64,000 bases of DNA from Pontibacter rufus (lineage in GTDB: Bacteria > Bacteroidota > Bacteroidia > Cytophagales > Hymenobacteraceae), in contig NZ_JADQDR010000005.1 of assembly GCF_015694705.1 (NCBI RefSeq), positions 62,001-126,000 of the forward strand, written 5' to 3'. The first letter of the stretch is position 1. Every line of letters begins with the position of its first letter. A program made the position numbers and the translations under genes. Below the pieces are notes generated by a model. The model worked only from the letters and a program-made list of their open reading frames with translations. It did no database searches and was not told where the DNA came from. Shown here piece by piece: positions 43,702-52,755 of the stretch.

Positions 43702-43733
43702 CAAATGTAGTTTAAGTTTTATACTTAAGCTAC
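43702..43733 (-). promoter_or_regulatory. hisG promoter with overlapping inverted repeat
   Basis: TACATTTG on the minus strand (43702-43709) matches TAnnTTTG, 9 bp before the leader ATG. Overlapping it upstream, GTAGTTTAAG (43707-43716) and CTTAAGCTAC (43724-43733) form a 10-bp inverted repeat with one mismatch, covering the -7 to -33 spacer. That is where a repressor could sit. No TTTG at -33 is evident. Confidence 0.55.
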
Positions 43734-44017
43734 ATCCTGCCGCATATTTTTGATTTTTATCAGAATAACCAGCTTTGTTGCAACTTTATTGGCTATAACT
43801 GTACCTGTTTTCAGTCCCTCAGAGGCAGCTTGTTGCAGCAAACCGGCAGTGTTTAGGTACCGGATGATCAGAAGCCGTATTATCCTACTTACAACAATGT
43901 ATATTTTTCTTTTTTTTGTGCAGAATCAGCTAATTTGCAGCTGCTAAGAGCGCCTGCGGTTCTCTGGCACAATTTTTTCAGTTGACTGGCTTTAACAACT
44001 ATAGATTTTATCGCACT
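43734..44017. other. Divergent intergenic region between hisG leader and DUF2911 gene
   Basis: 284 bp; no gene seen. A TTTG at about 43916 and TAATTTG at about 43930 lie before the rightward gene but with too short a spacer to call a promoter with confidence. Confidence 0.3.
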
Positions 44018-44887
44018 ATGAAAACTTATTTGGCAGGTTTGTGTATGCTTCTGAGCTTCTGCTTTTCGGGACACCTGGCTTCAGCGCAGGTTATTTTACC
44101 TCAACCCAGTCCCAAGGCAGTAATTAAGCAAACGATTGGCCTGACTGATGTAATTATCCGCTACCATGCCCCCAGTGTAAGAGGGCGTAAAGTATTCGGT
44201 TCGCTGGTGCCTTACGGACAAATCTGGCGGGCGGGCGCAAACGAGGCTACACTTATTACTTTCCAGGATGACCTTTTCTTTAACCATGAGCGGGTGCCGG
44301 CCGGTACCTATTCTTTCTTTATCATTCCTGAAAATGAGAAGTCCTGGAATATTGTCCTGAACAAAGACACCACGCTGTGGGGGCTGGAAGGCTATAACGA
44401 GCTGAACGATGTGGCATACTTTACCATCACCCCGAAGGAGCATACTTTTACCGAAACGATGCAGTTCTCATTCTCCAATATTGGCACAAACAATGCACAA
44501 CTGAACCTGGCATGGGAAAACACCAGCATCTCGGTGCCGATAGAAACAGAAGTTGAGAAAAAAGCCCTCGCCAACATTAACGCTGCCCTGGCGAAAGCCG
44601 CACCTGACGACTGGTATGTATGGGCACAATGTGCCGAGTACATGCTGCCACACAAAGAGCAGCACCAGAAAGCGCTGGAATGGATAAACAAATCCATCGC
44701 CATTAAAGATAATTTTTACAACAACTGGGTTAAAGCCAGGCTTTATGCGCAGAACAAGGAATTTGAAGTAGCTGCCTCACTTACAGCCAAAGCAATGCAA
44801 CTGGGCAATGCAGAGCCGGACAGCTATAAAACATACGCTAAAGAAATAGAAGGGGCCTACAACGCATGGAAAAAGCGTAAGCTCTGA
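44018..44887 (+). CDS. Exported DUF2911 protein
   Basis: 289 residues from ATG 44018 (MKTYLAGLCMLLSF), which gives a signal peptide cleaved after ASAQ. DUF2911 occupies about residues 25-165: SPKAVIKQTIGLTDVIIRYHAPSVRGRKVFG (in part), YGQIWRAGANEATLITFQDD and VPAGTYSFFIIP. The C-terminal part is helical and repeat-like, TPR-like in feel (WINKSIAIKDNFYNNWVKARLYAQ). Function unknown; periplasmic or surface. Bacteroidota genomes carry many copies. An in-frame TTG at 43982 is rejected as start. Confidence 0.9.
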   Translation: MKTYLAGLCMLLSFCFSGHLASAQVILPQPSPKAVIKQTIGLTDVIIRYHAPSVRGRKVFGSLVPYGQIWRAGANEATLITFQDDLFFNHERVPAGTYSFFIIPENEKSWNIVLNKDTTLWGLEGYNELNDVAYFTITPKEHTFTETMQFSFSNIGTNNAQLNLAWENTSISVPIETEVEKKALANINAALAKAAPDDWYVWAQCAEYMLPHKEQHQKALEWINKSIAIKDNFYNNWVKARLYAQNKEFEVAASLTAKAMQLGNAEPDSYKTYAKEIEGAYNAWKKRKL

Positions 44888-45033
44888 TTACTTTTTCCTG
44901 ACGTACATGTGAGCTGCATTTGCCATCCTCTGATGCTGTCATGCTGGAAGGATCTTGTGAGTTACCCGAATTTTAACATCAGGCTCCTTACAAAATAGCA
45001 GCAAATGGAAATTGTTTGTTCGCTACTATATAC

Positions 45034-47472
45034 TTAAAACCGTGCTACCAGGCGCAGGTTCAGGCGGCGGCCCGTCAGGTAATTGGGTATAGCGTAAGTC
45101 AGGTTATTTACATCAGTTACATACGTATAAGATATACTGTTCCGGGCATCTATGAGGTTGAGCACTTCGAGGCCAATCCAGAGGCTTTGCAGAGCAATTT
45201 TTTTACGCTCTACCAGATCACTTTCCAGCACCAACACTTTCGAAAAACCAATATCTACGCGCTTATAGGATTTGCCGCTGAAGGCGTTGCGGTAATCGGA
45301 TTGGCGTGGTGGTCCAAAAGGCAGTCCGCTGCCATACACCATGTTCAGGTAGACGCGCACCGTGGGGTTGTCCGGCAAATGATCCTGGAAAAAGACGCCG
45401 ATGTTTACTAACTGATCCGTCGGCCTGCGGATATAACCCTGCTCCTGCCGCCCGGCAGCTTTGCCATCCCGGTAAAATGTCACGGAGTCTCCCTTCACAT
45501 TTTCCTTTGTCGTCAGGAGCCCCAGGCTCAGCCACGACTCGGCTCCCTGAATAAACTCTCCGTTTACGCGCACATCAAATCCTGCTGCATAGGCTTTGGC
45601 ATTGTTTTGTGCATAATAGCGCAGGCGCACGTTGTCTGCATCATAGGGCACCACCCGGGTCATGTGCTTGTAGTATGCTTCTGCCGTCAGCTTAAAATCG
45701 CGCCCCCAGGACTTAAACAGGTAATCGGAACCGATGATGGCATGCAAGGAACGTTGGGCTTTGAGGTCCGGATTGAGTTCGCCTTCAAAATTGCGCAGTT
45801 CGCGGTAAAAGGGTGGCTGGTAGTATAATCCGACAGAAGCTTTAAAGGAAAGGTTTGGGTTATGCCGTGTGATAAAAGCGTACTGCAGGCGGGGCGTAAG
45901 GGTCAGCTCGTGGTTATAGTCCCAGTAGCTGGCCCGTAGTCCGTAAGTAATCGTTTTAAGCGAATCGAGTTCGTACGTATGCTGCACATAGCCATTGTAG
46001 CGCAGGCTGTTCAGGGCCAGGTCGGCCTGCAAAGTATAAGCAGGTGTCACGTAATCAGCCGAATCCGTAAAGCCATACTCCGAAAGCTGGTCACTGATCC
46101 TTTCCAAGCCGATTTTAGCGCCGAACTGAACCTGGCTGCGCGCGCTGAGGCGCCAGCTGTTGCGGTTTTCCGCTGTCAGGATATTAGCCAGAAGCGAATT
46201 GCGGGCATGATCAAACTGGCTCCCGACTCCGCGGTTTTTTTCATCCTCGCCCAGCTTATTGGCATTTATACTTACATCACTCAGGCGGTAGCCGGCTTCC
46301 AAATCCCGGAACTCCCGTTCCCGCGACTGCACCCCCGAAAGTATAAATTCTGAAGTGAAGTTATCCGTAAAATGATGCGCCAGGTTAAGCCCCAGCTGAT
46401 ACGAGCGATACGTCATTGTTTCGCGTCCGTCGAATCCTACATACAGGCGTAGCGGCGCCGCCTGGGTGCCAAAGGTCGTTGCCCTGCTTTCCGGAATGAC
46501 CAGGTATTCGTTCTGTGCATAGCTCCCCAGCAAACCAAGCGTGGTACGTCCGGGTTGCGTGGTATCTTTCGACAAGTCAATGTGTACATACCCCTGCGCA
46601 TCAGAAAAACTGGGCTGATATTCGCCATCTACCTGCAAACCCTGCAGGATATACCGGCTGTTTTTATATCGGGTACCAAAGAGGTAAGACACACGTTTGT
46701 TTTTAGAGGCTGCTTCTACGTGCAATGCGCCGCCAGTCAGGCTTGCGGTTACGGAAGCGGCAAACTTTTCAGGCTCCTTATACCTGATGTCCAGCACGGA
46801 TGAGAGCTTGTCGCCATACTTAGCCTGCCACCCTCCGGAAGAAAAAGCGATGCTGCCTACCAGGTCGGGATTCACAAAACTGAGGCCTTCCTGCTGCGCC
46901 GCTGTTACCAGAAAGGGCCGGTAAATTTCGATGCCATTTACATATACCAGGTTCTCGTCGTAGTTGCCGCCCCGGACGGAGTAAGTTGAAGAAAGCTCGT
47001 TGTTGCTGGAAACGCCGGGCAGCGTAACGAGTATTTTGCTGAAATCGCCGAAAGCGGAAGGAAGATTTTTTGTAAGCCGCGGATCGAGCTTTGTCATACT
47101 TGCCTGCTCCCGCGTCTCGTTTTCATCTTTGCCCCGCACATCCAGCATGTGGAGCTGCTGCGGGTCTGCTTCAAGTATGAAATCAAGGATCAGGCGCTGG
47201 CCGGGGCTTAATTCAACCGTCTTCTCCTGCACTTTATACCCGATATACCGAACCTGCAGCACGAGTTCCCGGTTAGCAGGAACGGTAAGCTGAAATGCGC
47301 CTCCGGCATTTGTATGAGTACCTGTGGTAGTGCCTTTTATGCCGACAGTTGCAAGTTCCAGCGGCTGGCGATCAGGGTTCAGTACCTTGCCGGCTATTGT
47401 CGCCTGCTGTGCTGAAACACACAAGGGCAGCAGTATCAGCAACCACACCGGCAGGTATTTCAGCATCAGCAC
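45034..47472 (-). CDS. TonB-dependent outer-membrane receptor
   Basis: 812 residues with a signal peptide (LPVWLLILLPLCVSAQ). Residues about 25-105 form a carboxypeptidase-like regulatory domain (IAGKVLNPDRQPLELATVGIKGT). The plug follows (about 120-235: ILVTLPGVSSNNELSSTYSVRGGNYDENLVYVNGIEIYRPF, in part), then a 22-strand type barrel ending ...LRLVARF with the terminal Phe. No SusD partner is adjacent, so it is more likely a siderophore, cofactor or small-molecule receptor than a glycan importer. It would be driven by an ExbBD-TonB complex such as that at 56-58 kb. Confidence 0.92.
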   Translation of the reverse strand: MLMLKYLPVWLLILLPLCVSAQQATIAGKVLNPDRQPLELATVGIKGTTTGTHTNAGGAFQLTVPANRELVLQVRYIGYKVQEKTVELSPGQRLILDFILEADPQQLHMLDVRGKDENETREQASMTKLDPRLTKNLPSAFGDFSKILVTLPGVSSNNELSSTYSVRGGNYDENLVYVNGIEIYRPFLVTAAQQEGLSFVNPDLVGSIAFSSGGWQAKYGDKLSSVLDIRYKEPEKFAASVTASLTGGALHVEAASKNKRVSYLFGTRYKNSRYILQGLQVDGEYQPSFSDAQGYVHIDLSKDTTQPGRTTLGLLGSYAQNEYLVIPESRATTFGTQAAPLRLYVGFDGRETMTYRSYQLGLNLAHHFTDNFTSEFILSGVQSREREFRDLEAGYRLSDVSINANKLGEDEKNRGVGSQFDHARNSLLANILTAENRNSWRLSARSQVQFGAKIGLERISDQLSEYGFTDSADYVTPAYTLQADLALNSLRYNGYVQHTYELDSLKTITYGLRASYWDYNHELTLTPRLQYAFITRHNPNLSFKASVGLYYQPPFYRELRNFEGELNPDLKAQRSLHAIIGSDYLFKSWGRDFKLTAEAYYKHMTRVVPYDADNVRLRYYAQNNAKAYAAGFDVRVNGEFIQGAESWLSLGLLTTKENVKGDSVTFYRDGKAAGRQEQGYIRRPTDQLVNIGVFFQDHLPDNPTVRVYLNMVYGSGLPFGPPRQSDYRNAFSGKSYKRVDIGFSKVLVLESDLVERKKIALQSLWIGLEVLNLIDARNSISYTYVTDVNNLTYAIPNYLTGRRLNLRLVARF

Positions 47473-47481
47473 GTACAGGAT

Positions 47482-48141
47482 TTATTTTGAAGAAGCTTTT
47501 TTGAGTTCGGCAATGGTCTGCAGCGGATCATCGGAAGAGAAAACGAAACTGCCCGCCACCAGCACGTCAGCGCCGCTGGCCAGCAGCAGCGGGGCGTTTT
47601 GCTCATTTACGCCGCCATCCACTTCTATCAAAGCCCTGGAATTGCGGGCATGAATCAGGCTTTTCAGCGTCTCTATCTTGCGATAGGTATTTTCGATAAA
47701 TTTCTGGCCGCCAAATCCCGGATTCACTGACATCACCAGCACCATGTCTACATCCGCAATAATATCCTCCAGCAACAGCACAGGAGTATGCGGGTTGATG
47801 GCTACACTTGCTTTGGCGCCGCTGGCCTTAATCTGCTGGATGGCGCGGTGCAGGTGATTGGTTGCTTCCGCATGTACGGTAATGCTATCTGCCCCGGCTG
47901 CCCTGAAGCGCTCAATATACTGCTCCGGTTCTACAATCATCAGGTGCACATCCAGTGGCTTCTGCGCGTAGCGGTTTATGGCCTCCATCACCGGAAAGCC
48001 AAAGGAGATATTCGGGACAAAGCGCCCATCCATGATATCCACATGGATCCAGTCGGCTTCGCTGCGGTTCAGCAGCTCTACCTCTGCCTGCAGGTTGGCA
48101 AAATCAGCGGCAAGTATAGAAGGCGCAATAAGTGGTTTCAT
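47482..48141 (-). CDS. rpe: Ribulose-phosphate 3-epimerase
   Basis: 219-residue TIM barrel of the pentose phosphate pathway. Blocks: IAPSILAADFANLQ, WIHVDIMDGRFVPNISFGF with metal-binding His and Asp, DVHLMIVEPEQYI, MSVNPGFGGQKFI and IEVDGGVN. 9 bp before the TonB-dependent receptor gene on the same strand. Confidence 0.98.
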   Translation of the reverse strand: MKPLIAPSILAADFANLQAEVELLNRSEADWIHVDIMDGRFVPNISFGFPVMEAINRYAQKPLDVHLMIVEPEQYIERFRAAGADSITVHAEATNHLHRAIQQIKASGAKASVAINPHTPVLLLEDIIADVDMVLVMSVNPGFGGQKFIENTYRKIETLKSLIHARNSRALIEVDGGVNEQNAPLLLASGADVLVAGSFVFSSDDPLQTIAELKKASSK

Positions 48142-48229
48142 ACCAGCAAAGGTAGTTTTTTAATTGAGGAATCAGAAACGATGCTTATTTGGGTGCAAAG
48201 TCATTTGCTTCTGCCACATTGAGCTCATT

Positions 48230-49891
48230 TTACAGCTTCACAAAGCGCAGCGCTGCGCTGCGGCTACCAGCGCGCAGGCGGCAAATGTAGAGGCCTTGCT
48301 TTAGCTGATGCCCTTGCAGCCCCAGCACATGCCGGGTTTTGATGGCTTTAAGTGTTTCGTGGTATACTCTTTTGCCGGTCATATCATATATGCTCACCGA
48401 AACAGGCCCGGGCGCCCATACTTCTCCAAAGCTCAGCGCTACTTCTTCCTGCAGAACCGGGTTGGTGATAAATGCTGCTGTCTCTATTGATAATTCAGGC
48501 AAGGCTGTTACCAGGCGGGTATAGTTGGGAATGCCGTAACCGGTAGAATCATCCGGTGAGCTGGCGTTGCTGCCTAACCGGTGCAGCAGTTGTATCATCT
48601 CATAGCTGGTCTTGCCGGGCGTGGCTTGCCAGAGACAGGCAGCAAAGCCTGCCATAATGGGTCCGGCAAAAGAGGTGCCGCTGCTTTGGCCCAGATGGCC
48701 GGCAGAACTGAGCACATAGGCATTTTGCCCCAGCGCCACTACATCGGGTTTTATCCGCCCGTCGGGTGTTGGGCCAAAAGAACTGAATGGCGCTCTTAGG
48801 CCCAAAGAATCCACAGCGCCAACAGCCAGCACCGAATCTGCATCAGCCGGAGCCGAAATATAATGCCAGTCTTTATCTCCATCGTTGCCGGCACTTACCA
48901 CCACCAGTATGCCGGTAGCGGCTGCTATATCTGCAGCCCTGCTGATGAGGGTGGTATTGCCATCCATGTCTGCATAAGTATAACTTTCGGAAGGCGCATC
49001 AAATGTAGTATACCCGAGGGAAGAGTTGATGACATCTGTACCGGCACTGTCGGCATATTCCGCGGCCAGCAGCCAGTTAATTTCTTCTATGGGGTGCTCG
49101 GTGGCGGCATCCTCGGTGCGCAACAGCAGGTAATTGGCTTCGTAAGCGGTGCCCAGCATTGTTCCGGGCGCATAAGCTGCCATGGTGCTCAGTACGGAAG
49201 TGCCGTGGGCATTGGCGCCAAATACATTTTCTTCTTTCAGCACAAAATCAAAAGTACCCTTTAACTGCTCATTCCCGAAAAGATGCGAAAAAGCAGCAAT
49301 TGTGTTTACACCCGGAAAACCGGCATCCAGCACGGCAATGGTCATGCCCTGGCCGCGGAAACCAGCCATATGTAAGTCTAATGCTCCCAGCATATTTGCC
49401 TGATGATAAGCTGGGCCGTACGCTTTAACGCTGGCCGGCGCGGGTACCTGCACGGCCAGAGGCAATCTTTCTGCCGCCTGCCGCTGCACCTGTGCCTGAT
49501 GTGGCTGTGCGATTTTGTTCAGGGTATAGGTGCTCTTCACGAAAGGCAAAGCCTGCAACTGCGCAAGCTGCTCGTCGCTGCATTGTACCACGGCAGCATT
49601 AAACCAGCGCGACGTATACCATACTTCTATACCCTGCTGCTTCATGGCATCAACATAAGCCGGATCAACTGGAAGATCTCTAGTCATAACCGGTATATGC
49701 TGCCGCTGCCGCCGAGCAATGGCTTTAGCCGACAGAAATGCCTGCGGTTGATCTATGCTGAAAGGTGTCTCTTTTTTATCAGTGAAGTATACCAGGTGCT
49801 TCTGCTCCGCTGTATCTGCTCCCGGCGTTTGCTGTGCCACAAGAGCCGGGGCATACAGCAGGAGGAGCAGGTATAGGAGCAGTTGTTTCAT
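48230..49891 (-). CDS. Secreted subtilisin-like protease with T9SS sorting domain
   Basis: 553 residues: signal peptide (LLLYLLLLLYAPALVAQQ), an inhibitor-like propeptide (about 25-130), then an S8 catalytic domain with Asp in IAVLDAGFPGV, His in NAHGTSVLSTMA, Asn in VVSAGNDGD and Ser in GTSFAGPIMAGFAA. The last 80 residues (VSIYDMTGKRVYHETL to LYICRLRAGSRSAALRFVKL) form a type A C-terminal domain used by the type IX secretion system. So it is exported and placed on or beyond the cell surface. Confidence 0.94.
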   Translation of the reverse strand: MKQLLLYLLLLLYAPALVAQQTPGADTAEQKHLVYFTDKKETPFSIDQPQAFLSAKAIARRQRQHIPVMTRDLPVDPAYVDAMKQQGIEVWYTSRWFNAAVVQCSDEQLAQLQALPFVKSTYTLNKIAQPHQAQVQRQAAERLPLAVQVPAPASVKAYGPAYHQANMLGALDLHMAGFRGQGMTIAVLDAGFPGVNTIAAFSHLFGNEQLKGTFDFVLKEENVFGANAHGTSVLSTMAAYAPGTMLGTAYEANYLLLRTEDAATEHPIEEINWLLAAEYADSAGTDVINSSLGYTTFDAPSESYTYADMDGNTTLISRAADIAAATGILVVVSAGNDGDKDWHYISAPADADSVLAVGAVDSLGLRAPFSSFGPTPDGRIKPDVVALGQNAYVLSSAGHLGQSSGTSFAGPIMAGFAACLWQATPGKTSYEMIQLLHRLGSNASSPDDSTGYGIPNYTRLVTALPELSIETAAFITNPVLQEEVALSFGEVWAPGPVSVSIYDMTGKRVYHETLKAIKTRHVLGLQGHQLKQGLYICRLRAGSRSAALRFVKL

Positions 49892-49895
49892 ACTT

Positions 49896-50663
49896 TTACT
49901 GGTGGCCGTAAGCGATTAATACTTCGTGGCGCTCATGACCATTCACCTTATAATTTTCTCCGAACTCACACTGATCAGGGCTGCAGGGCGCAATCACCAC
50001 CCTGTTAAACAGCCGGTAAACACGGCCAATCCCTTCAGCATATACTTCCTTCCGATCATCCAGTTGCACCATATTGGGAGTATGAGTACCTTGTATAACC
50101 GTTATTGTCGGCGCAAATTGTATCAAGCCATCAGCAGATTCTGCCAGGGCACCTTCATCAAAGCGGAAGGGCTCCCCTACCTGACTGTACGTATAAGGTT
50201 CCTTGCGATCATAAGGGTCTTCAGCCAGCTTATTGATCACATGGTTGTTAAAAGCATCGCCGAGCCATACTTTCCCTTCCTGAACCGGAAATACCAGTTT
50301 CACATACCTGGTATTATCCCTGGTAAGTATAACGCTCGTAGTAGATTTTGCCACCACCATCACCGAATCCTCTGCCCAGGCAGCATTTTCATCCTGGCGT
50401 GTCGCCCGTACAATTTTATAGTTCAGGGTGTTGGTCTGGTCTACAAAAGAGGTATCCATTACTTCGCGCATCTGGTAGCGCGTGGTATCCCCCACATTGT
50501 TTTTAAAGTTGATGTCTGTTACGTTGTAAATGCGGTAATCCCCAACAGCCACAGGATAGTAATTATACCCGAAAGCATGCGGGTCCGGCTCTACATACGT
50601 AGTCGTGCAGCCCGCTATACAGGCAGACAGCAAAACCGGCAGCAGCAACTTTTTCCCGCTCAT
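49896..50663 (-). CDS. Putative lipoprotein, unknown function
   Basis: 255 residues with a lipoprotein signal (LLLPVLLSACIAGC, acylated Cys about residue 19). The mature part starts TTTYVEPDPHAFGYNYYPVAVGDYRIYNVTD, with strands throughout, and ends in HERHEVLIAYG. I know no named family beyond Bacteroidota-type extracellular lipoproteins. Its start codon shares one base with the mnmA stop, and the protease gene follows after 4 bp, so it is co-transcribed with both. Confidence 0.82.
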   Translation of the reverse strand: MSGKKLLLPVLLSACIAGCTTTYVEPDPHAFGYNYYPVAVGDYRIYNVTDINFKNNVGDTTRYQMREVMDTSFVDQTNTLNYKIVRATRQDENAAWAEDSVMVVAKSTTSVILTRDNTRYVKLVFPVQEGKVWLGDAFNNHVINKLAEDPYDRKEPYTYSQVGEPFRFDEGALAESADGLIQFAPTITVIQGTHTPNMVQLDDRKEVYAEGIGRVYRLFNRVVIAPCSPDQCEFGENYKVNGHERHEVLIAYGHQ

Positions 50664-51790
50664 TATTGAAGCACGTCCAGCGTATAATCCAGGTTATAGT
50701 TCGATTCTATCCAGCCGCCGCCTACAACATCGTCGCCTTCGTAAAATACCGCTGCCTGGCCGGGGGCAATGGCGTGCACGCTGCGCAGGAAATGCACTTT
50801 CATCTTATCGCCTACCTGTTCTATAATGGCTTCAGTACCAGCATCGTTATACCGCACTTTTGTAACTGTAGGTATAGCCTGATCGAGCAGGTTGCTATAC
50901 TTGCCCATGTTGAGCTTGCCTACCGTCATAGCGTTTTTAGACAGTTCTTCGTAGTTGCCCAGTATTACCCGGTTTTGCTCCTTTTCGATACGCGTTACGT
51001 AAGCCGGAAATCCAAGCGCGATGCCCAGCCCTTTGCGCTGGCCGATGGTATAAAACGGGTAGCCTTCGTGCCTGCCTACCACGGTGCCGTCTTCCAGCAC
51101 AAATTCGCCGCCGGCCACTTGCTCTTCCAGGCCATCCACGCGCCGCTTCAGAAAGCTGCGGTAGTCGTTGTCCGGAATAAAGCAGATTTCATACGACTCC
51201 GGCTTGTTTACCAGTTCCGTGAAACCCCGATCTGTGGCCATCTGGCGTATTTCTGATTTACGGAGTTTGCCCAGCGGAAAAATAGTACGCGCCAGGCTTT
51301 CCTGCGAAATACCCCACAAAGCATAAGACTGGTCTTTGTGCTCATCCAGTCCTTTCGAAATCACGTAGCGGCCATTCTCCTCGCGTATGTTGGCATAATG
51401 GCCGGTGGCAATAAAGTCACAGCCCAACTGGTCGGCGCGGCGCAGCAAAGCATCCCATTTGATATGCGTGTTACAAAGCACGCAGGGGTTTGGCGTGCGG
51501 CCGGCCAGGTATTCATCCGTAAAATGGTTGATCACAAAATCTCCAAACTCCTCGCGGATGTCAATAATATAATGCGGGAAACCAAGCTGCACGGCAATGT
51601 TGCGGGCATCGTTGATAGAGTCGAGGCTACAGCAGCCCGTCTCTTTCTTGTTGCCGCCACTGGAGGCGTAATCCCATGTTTTCATGGTCATGCCGACAAC
51701 CTCATATCCTTGTTCGTGCAGCATCACGGCAGCTACCGAACTGTCTATGCCGCCGCTCATGGCTACTAAAACCCTTCCTGACTTACTCAT
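50663..51790 (-). CDS. mnmA: tRNA-specific 2-thiouridylase
   Basis: 375 residues; puts sulfur on uridine 34 of tRNAs for Glu, Gln and Lys. PP-loop MSGGIDSSVAAVML at the N terminus; catalytic Cys pair in NPCVLCNTHIKWDALL and YEICFIPDNDYRSFL. C-terminal barrel includes YTIGQRKGLGIALG. Preceded by a 224-bp divergent region, with a TrpF-like gene on the other side. Confidence 0.97.
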   Translation of the reverse strand: MSKSGRVLVAMSGGIDSSVAAVMLHEQGYEVVGMTMKTWDYASSGGNKKETGCCSLDSINDARNIAVQLGFPHYIIDIREEFGDFVINHFTDEYLAGRTPNPCVLCNTHIKWDALLRRADQLGCDFIATGHYANIREENGRYVISKGLDEHKDQSYALWGISQESLARTIFPLGKLRKSEIRQMATDRGFTELVNKPESYEICFIPDNDYRSFLKRRVDGLEEQVAGGEFVLEDGTVVGRHEGYPFYTIGQRKGLGIALGFPAYVTRIEKEQNRVILGNYEELSKNAMTVGKLNMGKYSNLLDQAIPTVTKVRYNDAGTEAIIEQVGDKMKVHFLRSVHAIAPGQAAVFYEGDDVVGGGWIESNYNLDYTLDVLQ

Positions 51791-52014
51791 CTATCCTTAA
51801 AAATGAAAGTACAAATCAATTTAATTCTGCTACAAAGATAGCAACATCGGTGCAGTTATAAAGATTCAGTACAGCAAATATTACAACCGCACAAGGACAG
51901 TCAGGTTTCGGGCAGATAAAAAAAAGTGCAAAATAGTGGCATACTATAGCGGAAGGCCTTTACTTTGGTTATCAGAAATAAAATTACACCTTAAATATTA
52001 AAGTATAAATTACA

Positions 52015-52638
52015 ATGGCTTTACGTACCTCTGTGATAGTAAATGGCATAAACAACTTAAGTGATGCGCGCTACTGCGCAGGAATGGGCGTAGATGTCAT
52101 CGGGTTTAACCTGAAACTGGATAATCCGGATCGCATGCAGCCTGATATCGTAAAAGAAATTGCCGGGTGGGTTGCCGGCGTGCAACTGGCCGGTGAATTT
52201 GAACGGGCAAAGCCGGAGATCATCAACGAGATGGCAGACACTTACGGCCTGCACCTGATCCAACTGGACATCCCCTATTTGATAGATGAAATAGAGGAAA
52301 TCAACCGGCCGGTGATACAGAAAGTATTCATCAATAAGGATACCGTTGAAAGCGAACTGCTGGAAATGATGGAACTCTACAGCCCTTTTGTACACGCTTT
52401 TATGATTTACTCTTCTGATTTCGAAGCTGTGGATGATACCAACACCAAGTTTTTGCGGGAGCTGGCGTCCAGGTTTCCGATATATCTTGGCTTCGGGCTG
52501 CATAAAAACAACATCAGCCAGGCGCTGAAGCGCATTAAGCCTGTTGGCATAGGCCTGCAGGGCGGGCATGAAATAAAGCCCGGCTTAAAGGACTTTGATG
52601 AACTGCAGGATATTTTTGAAGAGATAGAAGAGTTGTAA
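52015..52638 (+). CDS. Degenerate TrpF paralogue lacking the catalytic cysteine
   Basis: 207 residues that align along the whole length with phosphoribosylanthranilate isomerase: VIVNGINNLSDARYCAGMGVD fits KVCGM...ANI, LGFGLHKNNISQAL fits SGGLxxxN, and GGHEIKPGLKDFDEL fits SGFExxPGLK. But the catalytic Cys is Asn (N10), and the catalytic Asp block FDTRG is MIYSSDFE. So it probably no longer isomerises PRA. A true trpF is present at 33 kb. It may be a pseudoenzyme or have a new substrate. Monocistronic, divergent from mnmA. Confidence 0.82.
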   Translation: MALRTSVIVNGINNLSDARYCAGMGVDVIGFNLKLDNPDRMQPDIVKEIAGWVAGVQLAGEFERAKPEIINEMADTYGLHLIQLDIPYLIDEIEEINRPVIQKVFINKDTVESELLEMMELYSPFVHAFMIYSSDFEAVDDTNTKFLRELASRFPIYLGFGLHKNNISQALKRIKPVGIGLQGGHEIKPGLKDFDELQDIFEEIEEL

Positions 52639-52649
52639 GTAAAAGGATC

Positions 52650-52682
52650 CAAGTATCAGGACACTAAATATTAGACAAAGAC
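52650..52682. repeat. TTAGACA-type degenerate repeat
   Basis: AAGTATCAGGACAC, TAAATATTAGACAAAGAC lies in the gap before the esterase gene. Word content resembles the repeats before hisH and trpB. Confidence 0.4.
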
Positions 52683-52755
52683 TTTATTTTTGCTTAATTT
52701 ATACTGTTGCCGGATATGGCAACGCAAAAACAACCTTAACTTAAATGCAGGGCTT

